A DNA stretch of 64,000 nucleotides, taken from Actinomyces respiraculi. GTDB lineage: Bacteria; Actinomycetota; Actinomycetes; Actinomycetales; Actinomycetaceae. The notes beneath the pieces were generated by a model. The model ran no database searches. It was not told where the DNA came from and saw only the letters and a program-made list of their open reading frames with translations. Positions 7,969-16,101 of this stretch are shown piece by piece; positions within the stretch are counted from its first letter, which is position 1, and every line of letters begins with the position of its first letter. The translations under genes were made by a program, and so were the position numbers. The stretch is taken from positions 1,364,001 through 1,428,000 of the forward strand of contig NZ_CP063989.1 of NCBI RefSeq assembly GCF_014595995.2. Reading direction: 5' to 3'.

Positions 7969-9342
7969 TCAGCCGTGGTTGTGCAGAGCCTTGCCGGCCA
8001 GGACCATGGCGGCCTCACCGATGGTCTCATTCTGCGTGGGGTGTGCGTGGACAAGTGCGGCGAGGTCGTCGGCGTCGGCCTCCCAGTTGACGATGAGCTG
8101 GCCCTCTCCGACCTGCTCGCCCATACGGGCGCCGATGGCGTGGAAGCCGACGATCGGCCCGCCCTTGACCGAGACCAGCTTGACGAAGCCCTGGGTGCCC
8201 AGGATCTGGCTCTTGGCGTTGCCCGCGACCTTGAACTCGGCAGTGGTGACGTTCTCCGCGCCGTGGATCTCCTTGGCCTTCGCCTCGGTCAGACCGACGG
8301 AGGCGATCTCCGGCTCGCAGAAGGTGACCTTGGGGACCTTGACGTCGTCGACCGGCTCGGGGGCCAGGCCCGCGATCTTCTCGGCCACGACGATGCCTTG
8401 GGCGAAGCCGCGGTGGGCGAGCTGGACGCCGGGGACGATGTCGCCCACGGCCCACACGCCCTCGATGTTGGTGCGCCCGTACTCGTCGGCCAGGACGAAA
8501 CCGCGGTCCATGGCGACGCCGACCTCCTCGTAGCCGAGGTTGGCGGTGGCCGGGCCACGTCCGACGGCGATGAGCATGACCTCGGCGTCGTAGGAGGCGC
8601 CGTCCTCGGTGTGGACGCGTACGCCCGCCTCGGTGCGGTCCACCGAGGCGAACATCGTCTTGGTCTTGAACGTGATCTTGCGCTTGCGGAAGGAGCGCTC
8701 AAGCATCTTGGAGATCGCCTCGTCCTCGTTGGGCACGAGGCGGGGCAGGCCCTCGATGATCGTCACCTGGCAGCCGAGCGAGGCCCAGGCGGAGGCGAAC
8801 TCGACACCGATGACACCACCACCGAGGATGACGGCGGAGGCCGGCACGTGGTCCATCTGCAGGGCGCCCTCGGAGGTGAGGACCTTGTCGTCGACCTGCT
8901 GACCGATGGTCTTGGAGTAGGAGCCGGAGGCGAGAATGATGTTGCGGCCCCGGATGACGCGGCCGTCCACTTCGACGGCGTCCTTGGCCACGAGCTTGCC
9001 CCAGCCCTGGACGAGCTCGATGCCGCGCGAGGAGACCAGGCCCTGCAGGCCCTTGTACATCCTCGTGATGACACCGTCCTTGTAGTCGTTGACGGTGTTC
9101 ATGTCGATGCCCTCGAGGTGGGCGCGGATGCCCAGGGCTCCGGCCTCGCGCACGGCATCGGCGGTCTCGGCGGCGTGCAGGATCGCCTTGGTGGGCACAC
9201 AGCCACGGTGCAGGCAGGTGCCCCCGACCTTGTCGGCCTCGATGAGGGCCACGCTCAGGCCCAGCTGTGCCCCGCGCAGGGCAGCGGCGTAGCCACCCGA
9301 GCCGGCGCCCAAGACGACCATGTCGTAGACGGTGTCAGTCAC
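7969..9342 (-). CDS. lpdA: Dihydrolipoamide dehydrogenase (E3)
   Basis: FAD/NAD flavoprotein that reoxidises dihydrolipoamide on the E2 next door. 457 residues. The N-terminal FAD fingerprint is [13 protein letters not shown], the redox disulfide is in [13 protein letters not shown], the NAD fold is [10 protein letters not shown], the second FAD motif is WAVGDIVPG, and the C-terminal His-Glu dyad is in [10 protein letters not shown]. The GTG at 9342 is preceded by GAGGAG with a 7-nt spacer, so the longer frame (to 9393) was rejected. First gene of a two-gene operon with sucB. Confidence 0.96.
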   Translation of the reverse strand: MTDTVYDMVVLGAGSGGYAAALRGAQLGLSVALIEADKVGGTCLHRGCVPTKAILHAAETADAVREAGALGIRAHLEGIDMNTVNDYKDGVITRMYKGLQGLVSSRGIELVQGWGKLVAKDAVEVDGRVIRGRNIILASGSYSKTIGQQVDDKVLTSEGALQMDHVPASAVILGGGVIGVEFASAWASLGCQVTIIEGLPRLVPNEDEAISKMLERSFRKRKITFKTKTMFASVDRTEAGVRVHTEDGASYDAEVMLIAVGRGPATANLGYEEVGVAMDRGFVLADEYGRTNIEGVWAVGDIVPGVQLAHRGFAQGIVVAEKIAGLAPEPVDDVKVPKVTFCEPEIASVGLTEAKAKEIHGAENVTTAEFKVAGNAKSQILGTQGFVKLVSVKGGPIVGFHAIGARMGEQVGEGQLIVNWEADADDLAALVHAHPTQNETIGEAAMVLAGKALHNHG

Positions 9343-9505
9343 GAATTCACTCCTCGTTGATGTCCTTCGCCCTCGTGGCGGGCGTGTCGGCACGCGGACA
9401 TTCTTTCACTGGTGACGGCCTCCCACCCCCGGAAGTGACGATCGGGCAGGGACTAGAGTCCCCCGTGGGGCGTGAGACTGCTCACGTTACGAGCGGTGCC
9501 CCGCG

Positions 9506-9547
9506 CGGGGATCCGGCGAGGACCCGGCGGGGATCCGGCGAGGACCC
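9506..9547. repeat. 22-bp tandem repeat in the lpd/pepA gap
   Basis: CGGGGATCCGGCGAGGACCC occurs at 9506-9525 and 9528-9547, giving a 22-bp period, just after the pepA stop codon. The rest of the 216-nt gap (9343-9558) holds the lpd leader and a GGGACT/AGTCCC hairpin at 9449-9462. Confidence 0.85.
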
Positions 9548-9558
9548 GCGCTGTCCCC

Positions 9559-11127
9559 TCAGCCCTCGTAGCCGCGCAGCAGCTCCAGCAGCGTCGCCAC
9601 CCCGGCACCGGTGCCGCCCTTGGGCACACCCGCCCACGGCTCGCCGTCGTTGAAGGCCGGGCCGGCCACGTCCAGGTGCGCCCACGGCACCGAGCCGGTG
9701 AACTCGCGCAGGAAGAGCCCCGCCGTGAGCATGCCCCCGCCGCGCGAACCCATCACCGCGTTGCGCAGGGCCGCGTAGGGGCTGTCGAGCCGCGAGCGCA
9801 GGTGCTCGGGCAGAGGCATCGGCCAGAAGGCCTCGCCCGCCGCGACCGCGGCGCCCACCACGGCATCGCGCAGGGCCGGCGTGCCCATGACGCCGGCAAT
9901 GCGCTCACCCAGCGCCACGATCTGGGCGCCGGTGAGTGTGGCCACGTCCAGCAGGGCGTCAGGCTGCTCCTCGGCCGCCCGGGCCAGGGCGTCCGCCATG
10001 ACGAGGCGGCCCTCCGCGTCCGTGTTCGTGATCTCGACCGTCGTGCCCCCGTACATCGTGACGATGTCGCTGGGGCGCTGGGCGTCGGCCGCGGGCAGGT
10101 TCTCCGCCAGCGCGAGCCAGGCCTCCACGCGCACCCCCAGCCCCTGGCGCGCGGCCGCCAGGACCGTACCGAGGACCGCTGCGGCCCCGGCCATGTCCGA
10201 CTTCATCTCCGGCATCGAGGCCGCCGGCTTGAGGGACAGGCCGCCGGAGTCAAAGGTGATGCCCTTGCCGACCAGCGCCACGCTGCGCCGCGCGCCCTCG
10301 GGCGCCCAGGTCAGGTGCACCAGACGCGGCGGGTGGACAGAGCCCTGCCCGACGCTGAGGATCCCGCCGAAGCCCTGCTCGGCCAGCACTGCCTCATCCA
10401 GGACCTCAACCTCCAGGCCGACCGAGCTCGCCGCGGCGCGGGCGACCCGGGCGAAGACCTCCGGCGTCAGCCGGTTCGGCGGCTCGTTGACCAGGTCGCG
10501 GGTCAGCGCGACGCCCTCAGCGAGCGCAAGCACCGCTGCCGCCTCGGGCTCGGCCACCCCCGCGGGCAGCAGCACGACCACCCGACCCAACGGTGCCGTC
10601 GGAGCCGGCACCCGACCAGCCCAGGCGTACGCCCCGGTGAGAGCACCCTGGGCCACCCGCAGAACCCCGGCCTCATCGTCGGCACACAGGGCGAAGCAGG
10701 CCGAACCGGTGCCGGCCAGGGCGCGGGCGGCGCGCGCGGCGGCCCGCTCGAGCACCGAGGCGCGCGTGACCCCGAGGGCCCCACTGTCCCGGGCGGGGTC
10801 GGCGCTGCGGGCCAGCTCCTCGCCGGTGCCGACGATGAGCAGCACGTCCGCCCCCGCCCGGGAGCCGGGCAGCGCTGCGGCCGGGACCCGTACGACCTCG
10901 TCCAGGGCGCCCGTGAATCCGAGCGTGGCGAGCAGCGCCTCAAGGGCCGGCAGGTCCAGGCCGTCCAGGCCTGCGCCGTCGGCCAGCAGCTGCGGGCCGT
11001 TCTCGTGCCCCTCAGGAGTGCGGGCCGCAAGGACGAGCACGTCGGCGCCCGCCTCGGCGGCGGGGCCGCCGGCGAAGGACAGTGAGGGCAGGGTGGTCAG
11101 GGACACGGGGGCATCGAAGGTCGTCAT
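9559..11127 (-). CDS. pepA: Leucyl aminopeptidase (M17)
   Basis: Two-metal cytosolic aminopeptidase that releases N-terminal residues during peptide turnover. 522 residues: a variable N-terminal domain (1-170) and the M17 catalytic domain. Motifs include VGKGITFDSGGLSLKP (metal-binding Lys and Asp), MKSDMAGAAAVLG, NTDAEGRLVMADAL (catalytic Arg and metal Asp/Glu) and the GTGAGVATLLELL end. The ATG at 11127 has no clear ribosome site, but a TACCAT -10-like box ends 7 nt before it, suggesting a leaderless mRNA. Confidence 0.94.
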   Translation of the reverse strand: MTTFDAPVSLTTLPSLSFAGGPAAEAGADVLVLAARTPEGHENGPQLLADGAGLDGLDLPALEALLATLGFTGALDEVVRVPAAALPGSRAGADVLLIVGTGEELARSADPARDSGALGVTRASVLERAAARAARALAGTGSACFALCADDEAGVLRVAQGALTGAYAWAGRVPAPTAPLGRVVVLLPAGVAEPEAAAVLALAEGVALTRDLVNEPPNRLTPEVFARVARAAASSVGLEVEVLDEAVLAEQGFGGILSVGQGSVHPPRLVHLTWAPEGARRSVALVGKGITFDSGGLSLKPAASMPEMKSDMAGAAAVLGTVLAAARQGLGVRVEAWLALAENLPAADAQRPSDIVTMYGGTTVEITNTDAEGRLVMADALARAAEEQPDALLDVATLTGAQIVALGERIAGVMGTPALRDAVVGAAVAAGEAFWPMPLPEHLRSRLDSPYAALRNAVMGSRGGGMLTAGLFLREFTGSVPWAHLDVAGPAFNDGEPWAGVPKGGTGAGVATLLELLRGYEG

Positions 11128-11134
11128 GGGTCGG

Positions 11135-11140
11135 ATGGTA
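11135..11140 (-). promoter_or_regulatory. -10 box for a leaderless pepA transcript
   Basis: TACCAT on the minus strand fits the TAnnnT actinobacterial -10 and ends 7 nt before the pepA ATG, the spacing expected when transcription starts at the start codon. No Shine-Dalgarno is present. Confidence 0.4.
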
Positions 11141-11212
11141 GTGTCCGAGCGTCTGTCGGGGCGTAAGCCGCCGCGACCCCCGATGCAGCGTGACGCCCAG
11201 GAGGGACGACTC

Positions 11213-11752
11213 ATGACCACGCACGAGCACGCCCAACAAGAGTTGGTGGTCAGGGGGGTGGAGGACCGCCGACGGCCCGCTCGCGGTCTGAGCCGACTCC
11301 TCGTCCTCGTACTGGCCGTCTTCGGCCTCGTGCTGCTGAGCCCCAGCACCGTCAGCCTTATCCGCGACCCCATGAGCGCGCCCGTCCTGGGCAGCCTCAA
11401 CGTCGTGGCCGGCCTGCTGTACCTGCTCCTGGCGGTGTGCGTGGCCCACAACGGCCGCAGGATGCGCATCATCGGCTGGATGACCCTGGCGACCCTGCTC
11501 ACCGGCGCCGTGCTCTTCGGCCTGCTGACCTGGACCGGTACGGCGATGGAGCTCAGTGCCTCAGTGTGGGCCGACGGCGGCCGCAAGCACCTCTACCTGC
11601 CTCTGCTCCTGCCCCTCGTGGCGGGTGTGTGGATGTGGTTCTCGGACCCCCGGCGCATCGTGGTGACGGCCGAGCGCATGGAGGGGCTGGGGCAGTCGAT
11701 CAGCGGGAGGCGGGCTGAGCGCCCGCGTCCGGGCCGCCGCCCCGGCGAGTGA
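11213..11752 (+). CDS. Hypothetical four-helix membrane protein
   Basis: 179 residues with four predicted transmembrane segments (about 27-50, 57-78, 86-108 and 126-144) and an Arg/Pro-rich cytoplasmic tail. I recognise no family. The start at 11213 has AGGAGG 8 nt upstream. Divergent from pepA; its last 53 bp overlap the 3' end of the convergent ClC gene (11700-11752), which is unusual and places the low-complexity Arg/Pro tails of both proteins over each other. The long in-frame extension upstream of 11213 is a shadow of pepA. Confidence 0.7.
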   Translation: MTTHEHAQQELVVRGVEDRRRPARGLSRLLVLVLAVFGLVLLSPSTVSLIRDPMSAPVLGSLNVVAGLLYLLLAVCVAHNGRRMRIIGWMTLATLLTGAVLFGLLTWTGTAMELSASVWADGGRKHLYLPLLLPLVAGVWMWFSDPRRIVVTAERMEGLGQSISGRRAERPRPGRRPGE

Positions 11753-13598
11753 CGCCCCGGCGCCACCAGCCCTGGACCCGGGCACCGAAGGAGGTGCGCG
11801 CCTGGGCCGCCTCGTAGGCGTCCCGTTGGTGGCGGTAGAGCCGCCTGACCATGTCCTGCTGCGAGACCCAGCCGACCAGCGCATCGCCCCGGGCAGTGGG
11901 CTCGACCACCGGCAGGCCGTCCGCCTGCCCGCGCGTGAGGCGCTCAAGGGCCATGGTGGCGCTGTCGGAGGCGGGCACCCGCTCCTGCGCGAGGTCCAGG
12001 TCGGCGACCGTCCTGGCGGCGGCGCCTGCCGCCAGTGAGGCCTCCGCCACCTGCAGCGCGCTCACGCAGCCCAGGAGGTAGCCGAAGGCCCCCGGACGGC
12101 CGTGGTCGGGGCCGACCACCGGCAGGACGCTCGAGCCCGAGTCGCGCAGCTCTCGGGCGGCCTCGGCCAGTGTCGTGTCGGCCTCGAGCACGCCCGGGGG
12201 AGAGGTCATCACCTCGCGGGCCAGGGCCCGCCCGATGAGGGTCGTGCCGAGCGGGTCCTCGACGTCGTCGCCCCGGCGGCGCAGCTCCTCGGTGTAGATC
12301 GTCGTGCGGGTGAGGAAGCGGCTCATGAAGGTGGCCAGGACGCTGGCGAGCATGAGGGGCAGCAGGAGGGAGTACTGGCCCGTCATCTCGATGATGAGCA
12401 CGACGGCGGTGATGGGGGCGCGCGCCGCACCCGTGAACACCGCCCCCATGCCGATAACGCCGAAGACGGCGGCGGCCGACGGCTGGCCGGGCACCAGCGC
12501 GGTGCCGAAGGCGGCACCCAGTGCCGCCCCGATGAACAGGGAGGGGGCGAAGACCCCGCCGGTAAAGCCGACGGCGAGGGTGAGGCAGGTGGCGATCACC
12601 TTGACCAGGACGAGCAGGAGCAGGACCCCGGCACCGTACCCGCCGTCGAGGACGTGGTCGAGCACGGCCTCGCTCTCGCCGTAGGTCTGCGGGAAGGCCA
12701 GCAGCATGGCCCCGATTGCCAGGCCGCCCAGTGCCGGGCGGGCCCAGACGGGTACCCGTAGGCGGTCGAGCAGGCTCCGGGCGGCGTCGGCCATGAGGTA
12801 GCGGCAGCGTGAGAAGCCGACTCCGACGGCGCCGCCGACCAGGCCGAGGACCGCGACCCAGCCGAGCCGGGTGTCCCCGGCGAGGTCGAGCACTGGCAGG
12901 GAGGTCGCCAGCGCCTCGCCCAGGACGTGGTGGGACAGCACGGTGGCTGAGACGGAGGCCAGCACGACGAAGGCGAAGGCGTCGAGGGTGAAGTCGAGGA
13001 GGATGACCTCCATCGCGAAGAAGGCCGCCGCGAGCGGGGCGTTGAAGGCCGCCGCGATGCCGGCGGCGGTCCCGGCTGCGGCCAGCAGGCGCACGGAGCG
13101 GGTCGGCAGCCCCAGGCGCCGCCCGAAGAGCGTGGCTGCGCTGGCCCCGAGCTCGGCGATGGGGCCCTCCGGGCCGACCGAGCCGCCGCCGCCGATGGTC
13201 AGGCAGGCGCTGGCCGTCGAGGCGACCGCGGGAGCGGGGGCCATGGCGCCGTCGGAGCGCCGGGCGGCCCAGATGACGCCGGAGACGCCGTGGCCGGTGG
13301 TGGTGCGTCCCGCCAGGGCCATGAGGGGGCCGACGAGGGCGCCGGAGAGCACGGGGGTGGCCAGGACGAACCAGGGTCCTAACGGCGCCAGCAGCCCGGT
13401 GCTCACACCGCCCGCGTACTCCGGGGACCCGGTCATGAGCTGGGTCCAGGCGTCGATTCCCAGGCGGAAGGCGATGGCACCCAGGCCCGCGATGAGCCCG
13501 ACGAGCAGCGCCAGGGTGTACAGGCCAGTGCGGTGGTGGCGCAGCAGGCGCAGAACGGCCTGCGTGCCGGTACGACGGCGTGCGCGCGGGCCGTTCAC
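11700..13598 (-). CDS. ClC-family chloride channel/antiporter with C-terminal CBS domains
   Basis: 632 residues. The ClC membrane domain (about 25-440) carries GHGVSGVIWA at the Ser-region, the GSVGPEGPIAELG filter with the gating Glu, and GGVFAPSLFIGAALGA (GxFxP filter). A CBS pair follows (about 460-590: AREVMTSPPGVLEADTTLAEA... and the part ending GDALVGWVSQQDMV). It moves Cl- or other anions, perhaps coupled to H+; the gating Glu suggests an exchanger, but the subtype cannot be assigned by eye. The GTG at 13598 has AGGAGGA about 9 nt upstream. The S9 peptidase gene lies 37 nt upstream on the same strand. Confidence 0.9.
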   Translation of the reverse strand: MNGPRARRRTGTQAVLRLLRHHRTGLYTLALLVGLIAGLGAIAFRLGIDAWTQLMTGSPEYAGGVSTGLLAPLGPWFVLATPVLSGALVGPLMALAGRTTTGHGVSGVIWAARRSDGAMAPAPAVASTASACLTIGGGGSVGPEGPIAELGASAATLFGRRLGLPTRSVRLLAAAGTAAGIAAAFNAPLAAAFFAMEVILLDFTLDAFAFVVLASVSATVLSHHVLGEALATSLPVLDLAGDTRLGWVAVLGLVGGAVGVGFSRCRYLMADAARSLLDRLRVPVWARPALGGLAIGAMLLAFPQTYGESEAVLDHVLDGGYGAGVLLLLVLVKVIATCLTLAVGFTGGVFAPSLFIGAALGAAFGTALVPGQPSAAAVFGVIGMGAVFTGAARAPITAVVLIIEMTGQYSLLLPLMLASVLATFMSRFLTRTTIYTEELRRRGDDVEDPLGTTLIGRALAREVMTSPPGVLEADTTLAEAARELRDSGSSVLPVVGPDHGRPGAFGYLLGCVSALQVAEASLAAGAAARTVADLDLAQERVPASDSATMALERLTRGQADGLPVVEPTARGDALVGWVSQQDMVRRLYRHQRDAYEAAQARTSFGARVQGWWRRGVTRRGGGPDAGAQPASR

Positions 13599-13635
13599 GC
13601 TGGGTCTTCCTCCTGGGCCTTGTGGGTTCCCGGGC

Positions 13636-15639
13636 TCAGCGGGCGAGGTTCTCCACGGCGACGGGTTCGGCGTCGTCGTCCTGGGCCATGCCCCACACCT
13701 GGGTGTAGAAGCTGAGCTCGGCGGTCAAGGCCCGGTGGATGTTGGAGGCGATGCGGAAGCCGTGGCCCTCACCGTGGAAGACCTCCAGGGCCACGGGCAG
13801 GCCCTTGTCCGCCACCGCACGGTGCAGGACGGTGGCCTGCTCGGCGGGCACGATCGGGTCCTCGCTGCCCTGCAGCAGCAGCAGCGGGGCGTGGATCTCA
13901 TCGACGTGGTGGATCGGTGAGCGCTCGGCGTAGACCGGGTCACTCAGGTCCTCAGCGCCGACGAGGCTCTGGATGTAGTGCGACTCGAACTTGTGGGTGG
14001 TGTGAGCCATCCGCACCAGGTCGGTGACGCCGAAGACGCTGGTGGCGGCGGAGAACACCGTGGAGCGGCGGATCGCGGACAGGACGGTGAAGCCACCGGA
14101 TGAGGCGCCGTGCACGGCGATGCGGGCGGGGTCGACGCGCCCGGTGTCGATGAGGTGCTGCGCACCCGAGATGACGTCGTCGGCGTCGCGCACGCCCCAG
14201 TGGCCGTTGAGGGCCTTGCGGTAGCCGGAGGAGTAGCCCGACGAGCCCCGGTAGTTGACGTCGAGGTAGGCGAAGCCGCGGCTGGTCCAGTACTGCACGG
14301 GCAGCGAGTAGCCGGGGGCGGCGGCGGCGGTCGGTCCACCGTGGACGGAGACGATGAGTGGGGGCAGCTCATCGGCGGGGCCCTCGTAGCTGGCAGAGGC
14401 CGGCGGGTAGAAGAAGCCGTAGGCGGTGGCGTCGTCGGTGGTGGGCCAGGACACGGGCTCGGCGACGGACACGCCGACCGACACCGGGTCGAAGTCGCCG
14501 GAGTCGCGTAGGACGACGACGCCTCTGTGACGCACCTCGACGATGGAGCGCAGGCGCGACTCGTTGGAGGCGAGCATGACGACGCGCCCGCCGCTGGAGG
14601 CGACGTTGCCGAAGGGCTGCCACCCGACGTTCCACTCCTCGAGCTCTCCGTTGGCGAGCTTGATGGTGCCCAGGTGCCACACGCCTTCCTGCGCCCAGGA
14701 GGCGATGAGGTGCTCGGAGTCGAGGATGTCGTAGTGGTGGGGGCCCAGCTGCCAGGCGGGCGCGGTGAAGGTGGCCTGCTTGGGGTGCAGGGGGCGGGTG
14801 CGCAGGGCGGTGGTCCAGCCCTCGCGGTGGGTGCCGCGCCTGGGGAAGCCCTCGGTGCGGTAGAGGTTCCAGAAGCCCGAGCCGTTGGCGAGGTGGACGA
14901 GCTCGCACTGCTCGGTCCAGCGAGGCTCGGAGACGGAGTAGCCGTTGCCGCCGTCGATGACGACCTGGTCGCGCGCGGTGCCGTCGGGGGCGAGGTCGCC
15001 CGCGTGCAGGGTGGCCTCGTCCCAGGGCATGGAGGGGTGGTTCCAGGTGATCCAGGCCAGGTGCTCGCCGTCGGGAGACAGGGTGGGGGAGGTGACGAAG
15101 TCGGTGCCCTCGACGACGGTGCGCACGGGGGAGTCGTCGCGGGCTGCGGAGCCGTCCAGGGGGATGGCGACGAGGCTGCTGACCGGCTCGCCGCCCTGGC
15201 GGTGGTCCTCGCGCACGGCATAGACCAGGCCGCGGGCGGTGTCGATCTCGAGGTCGCCGTGGCGCACGTCCCCATAGATGGTCAGCGGCACGAGGCCACG
15301 CAGGCGGTGGTTGACGTCGTAGCGGTACAGGCGCCCGTCGCCGGCGTGGGAGACGACGATGATGCCGGAGTCGACGGCGTAGGCGCGCCCGCCGTACTCG
15401 TGCACGCGGGTGCGCACGTCGACGAGCTCGTCGAAGGGCGTCAGCGGCAGGATCTCACCGGTCTGACCGGAGCCGTCGCGGCGCAGGAGGACCTGGCGGC
15501 CGGCCTGGGAGGCACGCTGCTCGATCCAGTAGGTGTCGGCGCCGTCGACGCGCACCTGGGCCAGGCCGACGGTGCGGGTCGTGATGGTGCCGGGCGTGAT
15601 GGGGGAGGGCCAGGTGCCGTACGGGGCCGTGGTGCTCAT
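13636..15639 (-). CDS. Prolyl oligopeptidase family (S9) serine peptidase
   Basis: 667 residues, no signal peptide. An N-terminal beta-propeller-like half (about 15-400, with SPDGEHLAWITW-type blades) precedes an alpha/beta-hydrolase domain. The nucleophile Ser is in GASSGGF, the Asp in QGSEDPIVP and the His in GEGHGFR. VSVHGGPT supplies the oxyanion region. Family members cleave short peptides such as acyl- or dipeptidyl-peptides; the substrate here is unknown. The start at 15639 has CAGGAG upstream. Followed by the ClC gene in the same direction. Confidence 0.9.
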   Translation of the reverse strand: MSTTAPYGTWPSPITPGTITTRTVGLAQVRVDGADTYWIEQRASQAGRQVLLRRDGSGQTGEILPLTPFDELVDVRTRVHEYGGRAYAVDSGIIVVSHAGDGRLYRYDVNHRLRGLVPLTIYGDVRHGDLEIDTARGLVYAVREDHRQGGEPVSSLVAIPLDGSAARDDSPVRTVVEGTDFVTSPTLSPDGEHLAWITWNHPSMPWDEATLHAGDLAPDGTARDQVVIDGGNGYSVSEPRWTEQCELVHLANGSGFWNLYRTEGFPRRGTHREGWTTALRTRPLHPKQATFTAPAWQLGPHHYDILDSEHLIASWAQEGVWHLGTIKLANGELEEWNVGWQPFGNVASSGGRVVMLASNESRLRSIVEVRHRGVVVLRDSGDFDPVSVGVSVAEPVSWPTTDDATAYGFFYPPASASYEGPADELPPLIVSVHGGPTAAAAPGYSLPVQYWTSRGFAYLDVNYRGSSGYSSGYRKALNGHWGVRDADDVISGAQHLIDTGRVDPARIAVHGASSGGFTVLSAIRRSTVFSAATSVFGVTDLVRMAHTTHKFESHYIQSLVGAEDLSDPVYAERSPIHHVDEIHAPLLLLQGSEDPIVPAEQATVLHRAVADKGLPVALEVFHGEGHGFRIASNIHRALTAELSFYTQVWGMAQDDDAEPVAVENLAR

Positions 15640-15752
15640 GGGTGCTCCTGATCGCTCGTGCTGTGCCCGCGCGCGGGCGTCGCGGCCCCGCGCCGTGGTG
15701 CCACCACCCTACGTGGTCGGTGACACAGGTCCGTACTCAGTCCGTAGACCGT

Positions 15753-15774
15753 CTGTACTCGGGCTGTACTCGGG
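15753..15774. repeat. tandem 11-bp repeat upstream of pflB
   Basis: CTGTACTCGGG is directly repeated twice, with a related CCGTACTCAG at 15731-15740. It lies in the divergent gap 15640-16101, which otherwise holds only promoter material for the S9 peptidase and pflB. It may be regulatory or simple slippage. Confidence 0.6.
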
Positions 15775-15946
15775 TCCTACGGGGTCGGGGCCGGGTCGGT
15801 GGGCCCGAGCGCCCCTGGGACCGGGGTCCCAGCAGCGGATGGTGCCTCGGACGGGCGGGTGCGGTCCGCCCCACCGGCGACGGCGGGGCTTGGCGGACGC
15901 GCGACTGGCGCCATGGCGGTCCCGTGGGGGCTGGCGACGGCGCCCG

Positions 15947-16011
15947 TGTGAGTGATCCCACCGGAACGCCGCGCGGGACTATTCCGCAACCCGGGCCGGT
16001 AGTCCTAGGCT
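15947..16011 (+). promoter_or_regulatory. candidate pflB promoter with a weak CRP/FNR-like site
   Basis: TGTGA-n6-CCACC (15947-15962) matches eight of ten conserved positions of the CRP/FNR-family palindrome. TAGGCT (16006-16011) is a plausible -10, with TTCCGC 18 nt upstream as a poor -35. The site would centre about 63 nt before the start point. Oxygen or cAMP control would suit pflB, but the match is weak. Confidence 0.25.
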
Positions 16012-16101
16012 GGGTTCAGCGGCGCGACGACGTGCCGCCCCGCCTCACGAGGGCGACGACATACGGGTGGCTGGAGGTCACCCACCAACAGGAGGACACG
16101 G

